Shown in pieces: positions 57,880 through 64,000 of a stretch of DNA of 64,000 bases (position 1 is the first letter of the stretch; every line of letters begins with the position of its first letter). Both the position numbers and the translations under genes were made by a program. The notes under the pieces were generated by a model, which was given only the letters and a program-made list of their open reading frames with translations, was not told where the DNA came from and did no database searches. Origin of the DNA: Parasponia andersonii (taxonomy: Eukaryota; Streptophyta; Magnoliopsida; Rosales; Cannabaceae); assembly GCA_002914805.1 (NCBI GenBank), contig JXTB01000046.1, positions 645,073 to 709,072 of the forward strand, read 5' to 3'.

Positions 57880-60800
57880 TCATCCTTTGTTTTTAAGGTC
57901 TTCAATATACATTACTTGTTCTACTTGGGAAACTATTATAAAAGGCTCATTATCATTCATCAATCTTGAAAAATTTACTATTGTATAGTCATTCTCCTCT
58001 TTTATTCCACTTTTTGTCATCCAATCACACTTAAAAAACATAACTCGATTTCCAAGAGAATAATCTAGCTTAATGATATTTGTTAGTATTCCATAAAATA
58101 TAACATCTCCTAAAATTGGATTTTGATCTCTACTACTTGAGAAACTTTGAGTTTTGATGGCCATAATCACTCCACTATTTTGAGTTTTCTTTTCCTTCTC
58201 AATTTCTTTTGTGTGAAACCTGAAATCATTTATTAGGTATTTTTTTATACCTACTAAAAATATTATTTGGTCCATGAGCTAAACACCTTAAATCTTCATA
58301 AACTTGGTTCTCGCCAAAATCATATAACTCTTCTACTTATTCACACAAAAAGAAAGTAGTAAACTTAATCTTATGAACCTATGAAGTCATTAAGCATATA
58401 TAAGATTTTTGTTTTTTTAAAAAACTAAACTTTCTTTCAAACCACGGGGAAAATATTTGACTATGAATTAGATCAATGGTTATTTTAGATTGACGAGAAT
58501 TTTGTTGAGCAACAATATTATGATGTTGTCTACAAAAGGAACGAACTAAAATAAGCCATTTTATGTGCACTTTAATACTATAATTTTATTGGGAAAAAAT
58601 CTTACTCAATAAATGGGTCCACCACATTGCAATTAAATACCATATGTTGATGTGCCTTCACCTTAGTATCCTCGTCTAAAGTTTTTAGTTCTCTTTTTCC
58701 CAAGTGTCAACCTATTATTTAGAAAATAGGTAATCTTTCCTGAACTTGTTTCACATTACTATAATGTCTACATTTGCAATTGAATTTTGTTTTTACACCT
58801 TCTATGTACCGAGAACAAAATATCAAACATTCATGAGCTAAATAACCTTCTGCAATACAATCTTCTGGGTGATTTCTATTTCGTACGTATGACTTAACTT
58901 CGATAAGTACCTGCAATTAAACTAATATTAATAAGTTATAGTATTAATTGTTTAAAATTTCATTATGAGTTATTTGAAAAATATGACTTACCTGTCAATA
59001 GAGTACATACAATAGTATGTTGAAGGTCCAGTAATTCTTGCCTTAGAAGCTAAATGAACTACTAAATACACCATAATATCGAAAAATACAGGAGGAAAAA
59101 TTTTCTCTAAATTATATGGAGTGATTGGTATTTTTTTTTTCAAGTCTCATAAACTCTTGTGGTCAAGCAATTTTTGAATATATTTCTTGGAAATAGTTGC
59201 TTAGTTTATTCAAATGCAAACGAATATGTGGCTTTGATATTCCCCTCAAAGCTAGTGGTAATAATTGTGTCATTATAATATGACAATCATGACTCTTGAG
59301 TCCATGAATTTTTCTTTTTTTCATATCAACGCATCTTGAAATATTGGCAGCATAACCATCTAGAACCTTGATCGTCTTCAACAAACTACAGAACTCACGT
59401 TTTTCTTCTTTTTTCAGTGAAAAACAAGTTGGGGTATGGTTAGTTTGTTGGATGTATTCTCTTTTGGGTGAAGTTCTAATCTAATACCCATCAATCTCAT
59501 ATCAAGACGCGCATTCAAATAGTCTTTATTTTTTGCTTCCAAATCTAATAATTTTATACACATTTTTTTTCAATATGCATCATATCTAGGTTGTGGCATA
59601 ATAAGTTATCCTTCCAATGTGGCAATTAAAAAAATATGCTCATCTTTCTCCAATTATACGACAATGCAGAATTTTGAACTGTCTTCCAAATTTAATTTGG
59701 TAGCCATTTAATATATCCAATATCATGGAACTGCTTAATGGTATTGGTTACAGTCTTTTTTCTTTCGTTCCATCGAAAGACTTTTCATCATTTCTGAATA
59801 AATGATTATTTTCTAACCAACGTCGATGACCCATATAGCAATGTTTTAAACTACATTTTAACTACAAAAAGCAAGTGTCCTTGTGACAAGATGGATATGC
59901 CAATTTTCCTTTTGTACTCCATTCTAATAAGTTTGCATATGCTAGAAGTCACTGATAATCCATAATAGTGAAGCACACAAGTTAAACTTTATTTTCTTGA
60001 TATATAAAAAGTTTCAACTCTAAATTCCCATAATTCCTTTAATTCCTCGATCAAGGGTTCCAAATATATATTAATATTATTTTCAGGTGCATCAGGACCA
60101 GGTATGAGCAATGATATAATGAAGTTAGGTTGTTTTATACGCATCTACGGGAGAAGGTTATATGGCACCAAAATAACTGGCAATGAGCTACGGGAAATAC
60201 TTAATGTCTTAAAAAGATTCATTCCATCATAGGCTAACCTAAGTCTAATATTTCGAGATTTTGTAGAAAAATCTTTGTATTGGTGTTCAAAAGTCATTCA
60301 CACCGGAGAATCTCTAGGATATCGCATACAATCATCATTTGTATAATCTTTTTCATAATGCCAAGTCATCAAATTTGATGTCTTTGATGACATGAGTAAT
60401 CGTTGCAATCTCGGTATCAACGAAAATGACGCAAAACTTTTACTTTACTCCTATTTGAGAAAAAGAAATATAAACTTAGTCCAAATTTAGAAAATTTAAA
60501 GAAAAACATAAAATGAATTGCTTTATATTTATTACATACTTAGGTCTAGTGCAGACATCATATTCTTTGGCATCTGCACACTCCTTTATATATAAAATAC
60601 AATTATTAGGGTATACATCAATCTTTTCATAACTAAGTTCTAATTCGTTGATTACCTTTGTTGTCTCATAAAATGAATTTGGCAATGTTTCACGTTTTGG
60701 TAATGCTTTTTTTAATAAATCAAGTAGTATGCTAAATGATTTGTTGCCCCATCCGCCAATGTATTTAATATGATATAATTGACTAATGAATGACAGCTTT

Positions 60801-61240
60801 GTAAAACTTTTGCAAATTGGATAAAGTTCCTTCTCTAAATCTCTCATCAACTTGTAAAATTCATTTGCCTTTTCATTTGGCTCATCGCCTTCACGTTCAG
60901 AATTATTACTCCCAAATTCATGTTCTTTTGCAAATGCATCATGTATGACCCTTTGCATATCAATGTTATAATTCAATTCATGAATATTATTTTGAGTTTC
61001 TAAATTTTGTGCAGCATGAGATGATGCTTCTCTATGAAGTACCCACTTAGTATACCCTTCTATAAACCTATCACATATAACATGTTCAAATGCTATTTCG
61101 TGAGTGATAGGTGTAACAATCCCACACTTCACACAAGGACATATAATCGTATTTTGATAACTAGTACTTTGAAATGCAAAATCTAAGAACATAACTACTC
61201 TTTTTTCATACGAGTCACTTAATCTGGACTGGTATATCTA
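57880..61240 (-). pseudogene. CACTA TNP2-type transposase remnant
   Basis: Minus-strand order: an open 238-codon N-terminal part (60476-61192) with FLDFAFQSTSYQNTIICPCV (transposase-associated zinc domain) and QLYHIKYIGGWGNKSFSILL; a broken Transposase_21 region (about 59420-60475) with HYEKDYT, FSLIPGPDAPENN-like and GHRRWLENNHLFRN; the DUF4218 part (59163-59384, GLKSHDCHIIMTQLLPLALR); and the DUF4216 part (57880-58275, TQNSGVIMAIKTQSFSSSRD, VMFFKCDWM, PFIIVSQVEQVMYIED). The order matches a complete TNP2-like protein. Stops in the middle make it non-functional as read. A GC-rich element lies just past its 3' end. Confidence 0.85.
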
Positions 61241-61948
61241 ACTCTTATCTATAATTAAATTCTTCTATAAAAACACAAAGTGATTCCTATGTGAATCTAT
61301 AAGAAATTATTTTTCAAAAATTACATCAACATAATATATCATGAAGCAATTAGAGAAAAAAAAATACATTACTAATTTTATATCATATACAAATCTTAGT
61401 TGGATAGCTAGCTAGAATTATAAATTTAGATCAAATGAAATAAAAAAAAATATAAAAAAAATATAGCAAACATATAATGACCACATGTACGATCTTACTT
61501 GAACAACTATGGTCGGTCTTACTTGAACAATGAATCTTTAAATTGATATAAATTTACCTTTTCTTTGGCTAAAATATTTACCAGTTTATTGATTTATCTA
61601 TTTTTCTTTCTTTTTATTATTTTTCTAGATATTATTTACACAAGTTAGAAAATTTTCATGGGGCAACTTATATAGTCAGTTTATATAATTTGACATTTAA
61701 CTAATTCATGGAATACATAGAACGAAAAAAAGGAAGAAAATAAAAAGATCACATCAGTAAATACGTATTTGTTACCCAAAGATTAACTTGTGATGGACAA
61801 TGATATCACTATGTCTTTTACTTTGTGCGTGAATAATCAAAAGTCACCATATAGTGTATGTCTAAACTTAATTATTTATGTGTTAGTGATGATTGTTTTG
61901 ATTTTTCATTAACTATAATCTTTTTTATCCTATGCTCACACTAATCGC

Positions 61949-61992
<44 letters not shown>

Positions 61993-62119
61993 ATTATAAA
62001 CTCTATAACTCATTATAAGACTTTTTATATACAAGGGAGTGCACTGGATTAAAGACTTAACTGAAAATTTTTGTATTAACTAGACTGAATCTAACTATAT
62101 AGATAATAGTGTTAATGAA

Positions 62120-62167
<48 letters not shown>

Positions 62168-62442
62168 AATTATTTAGGGTCTACTTGGTATTATTTATAG
62201 GGCACCAATCCAGTAGGTATTTTTTTTTTTTACCTATGCATAGGTATCAATTTGACCAATGAAAATTTAGCATGCACATTTTTTTATTATTAAAAGTAAG
62301 AGAGAGAAAGAGCATTAATGATGCACATCTTTTCATGCACTTCATTATAGCCATTGGATTACCATTAGATGGTGATCTAACGGCTAAAAAAAAAATACCT
62401 ACCCATAAGTAAAGGAAAAAAATACCTATTGGACTGGCAACC

Positions 62443-62480
<38 letters not shown>

Positions 62481-62988
62481 AAATCTAATTACCAATTTAA
62501 AAAGATTTTGAAAACACGGGATTGAATGGATCTAAATTTAGTAGTTTGTTTCCCAAAAAGTGATCTGGATACAATCGAAAACTACATATATTAAACAAAG
62601 TGATAATTATTGTTAACTAAATTTTGCTAGTCATCAGTTAATACTAATAACTCTGATCTTTAATTCAAACAAAAAGTCTCATTTCTTGACAACGCTTTAA
62701 GATAATTTTTGAAGTTAAAACTATAACTATACATACCATTTCTAAGAGATAAAAATAGAAAACGTTTATGTTATATGCTAACCTAATTATCTATTTGAAA
62801 TGGCTATTAGATTTTAAACATGCTAAAATTCTTATATGGATTTTTGTTAAGTTTTCTCAGTGTATATTCTTCTTATAATTTATAGACATTAAATGACGAT
62901 GAGCATATGACTAAAAATTTTTTTAATTGAAACTTGAGCAGTTATAGCTCCGTATATGCAATATAGATTGGCGACTTCAAAAGATAAT
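61241..62988. other. Spacer between the divergent CACTA genes, with microsatellites and a MITE
   Basis: It contains TA microsatellites at about 61951-61989, 62123-62163 and 62450-62477, plus MITE copy 2. If both CACTA genes were once active, their promoters would lie here. No other gene is seen. Confidence 0.5.
62204..62438. mobile_element. MITE copy 2 (CCAGTAGGTATTTTTTT family)
   Basis: The left end ACCAATCCAGTAGGTATTTT and the inverted right end GCCAGTCCAATAGGTATTTT form an 18-20 bp terminal inverted repeat with three mismatches. The interior shares words with copy 1, including CCAATGAAAATTTAGCAT against CCAATTAAAATTCATTAT. Inserted inside the CACTA element, between its two genes. Confidence 0.75.
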
Positions 62989-64000
62989 ATGTCTTCATTT
63001 ACAGAAATATTGACGGGCGAAGATACTAAAAAAAAACATCGTCAAGATCCAACACAAATGCGTGAAATTTGGAGAAATTATGATGGTAAAAAGGTATCAA
63101 TAACTTGTAACAAATTTAACCAACCAGATGATTAAAATACAAATAAATTATCAAACTTTATCGATACATTAGTATGAGATGGAAAAAATGCTCTAATCAA
63201 TTATAAAAATTGGCATAAGGTACCTCCTAAGTACAAGATTGGAATGTGGAATATCATATAGGTATTAATTATTTAACTAGTATTCAATTTGAAAGTTTAG
63301 ATTATAATTGAATTGATTATTAATGTCAATACAACTTTTTGATTTACTAATTAATGTCGTTACTGATATTACTATAGGTAAAGTTTATAATTCATGATCG
63401 CGCTAAGAAATGGACCATGAAGATTTGTGGTAGGAAATTAAAAGATTGGAATTCTTTTCTGAAAAGAACTTATTATATAGAGCACTTGACTTTTGAGGAA
63501 CAAAAAAAGTTCAAGGACAAAAGAGTATATGATGATCAATGAGAAGAATTACTTTTGTATTGGGCAACTGAAGGTGCAAAGGTACATTTCATTTCAAATT
63601 ATTTGTTTTTCTTTGATTTTTTTTTTCAAGCATTTATTATTATCTGGACTATATTCTTGTTAATTTTTTAAAATATTTTTTAAAGAAGGAGTGCTAAAAA
63701 CAAGACTAGTTGTGCCAAAAAAAAAAAGAATAATCATACAATTGAAACAAATAGTTTTGCACGTATTAGGGCATCATAGGTAAAATTTGAAAAGTACATT
63801 CTTATTAAAAATCGAATATTATGTTATGTTTAGCACTCAATATTAATTTCTTTTAAAGAAAAAAATAATTTTATTTTGTAGAAGAAGAAAACTAGATCTA
63901 CACCAACACGTGCAACTATGTTCAAAGTTTGCTACTCTGAAAAAATGGGAGTATTACTGATGATAGAACAAAAGAAATTATAGTAAGATCAAATATCTTT
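62989..64000 (+). pseudogene. Transposase_24 (Ptta/En/Spm)-type gene, incomplete at window end
   Basis: The start MSSFTEILTGEDTKKKHRQD is followed by MREIWRNYDGKKVSITCNKF and NKLSNFIDTLV. After a short intron-like gap come KFIIHDRAKKWTMKICGRKL, then RVYDDQ-stop-EELLLYWATEGAK. The last pieces are NHTIETNSFARIRAS (about 63737-63777) and STPTRATMFKVCYSEK (about 63898-63945). This order matches the plant Transposase_24 domain found in the second gene of CACTA elements. Several in-frame stops, including TGA where the family has Trp, and a late frame shift suggest decay. It runs towards the window edge. Confidence 0.72.

Larger units (their letters stand above)
56321..64000. mobile_element. CACTA (En/Spm) DNA transposon, left end in window, right end beyond it
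   Basis: The terminus CACTACAAGAAAAA at 56321 is the classic CACTA end and is preceded by AAG. Subterminal repeats follow to about 56660. Inside are TNP2-type transposase remains on the minus strand (57880-61240) and a Transposase_24-type gene on the plus strand (62989 to the window end). No matching TTTTTCTTGTAGTG right end is present, so the element runs off the window. A GC-rich element and a MITE are inserted in it. Confidence 0.8.

Overview
The window is nuclear DNA of a flowering plant. Its genes have short exons joined by GT-AG introns, much of the DNA is AT-rich, and the mobile elements are plant-type Copia, Ty3/Gypsy, Helitron with an RPA-like gene, CACTA and MITEs. The protein families point to a eudicot, perhaps a rosid; I cannot name the species. 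It is draft assembly: there is one N near 35810 and a run of ten Ns at about 46533-46542.

Layout. 1-3.6 kb is AT-rich intergenic DNA that opens with what looks like the end of a Copia LTR. 3.6-9.3 kb holds a complete five-exon cytochrome P450 of the CYP714 type (+). 10.0-14.1 kb is a decayed Copia element (+). It abuts a decayed Athila/Tat-like Gypsy element (-, 14.1 to about 18.6 kb). 18.6-22.9 kb is non-coding apart from small repeats.

The gene island (22.9-42.7 kb) holds six apparently intact genes: a bromodomain protein with a very large repeat-bearing last exon (+), a GNAT acetyltransferase (+), an SRC2-like C2-domain protein (+), an alpha/beta hydrolase (-), a zeta-crystallin-like quinone oxidoreductase (+) and an ATG18-type autophagy PROPPIN (-). 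The hydrolase and oxidoreductase share a divergent promoter of about 250 bp. Two pairs of genes converge with only a few hundred bases between stop codons. I could join all exons of each gene in a consistent reading phase, so these models are firm at the level of open reading frame and splice consensus. They have no transcript support here.

From 42.7 kb on the window is transposon territory. A degenerate Helitron (-, about 45.3-51.1 kb) carries Rep-helicase and RPA-like remains. A strongly strand-skewed non-coding block follows at 52.6-55.3 kb. Then comes a CACTA element whose left terminus is at 56321 and which runs off the window, with TNP2-type transposase remains (-) and a Transposase_24-type gene (+) arranged head to head. 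Two copies of one MITE family and a GC-rich element with a 10-bp target duplication sit in or next to the CACTA.

Nothing here is clearly a new multi-gene system. The best candidate for novelty is the bromodomain protein, whose last exon contains about ten copies of a 63-residue repeat plus a shorter repeat that seems to derive from part of it.
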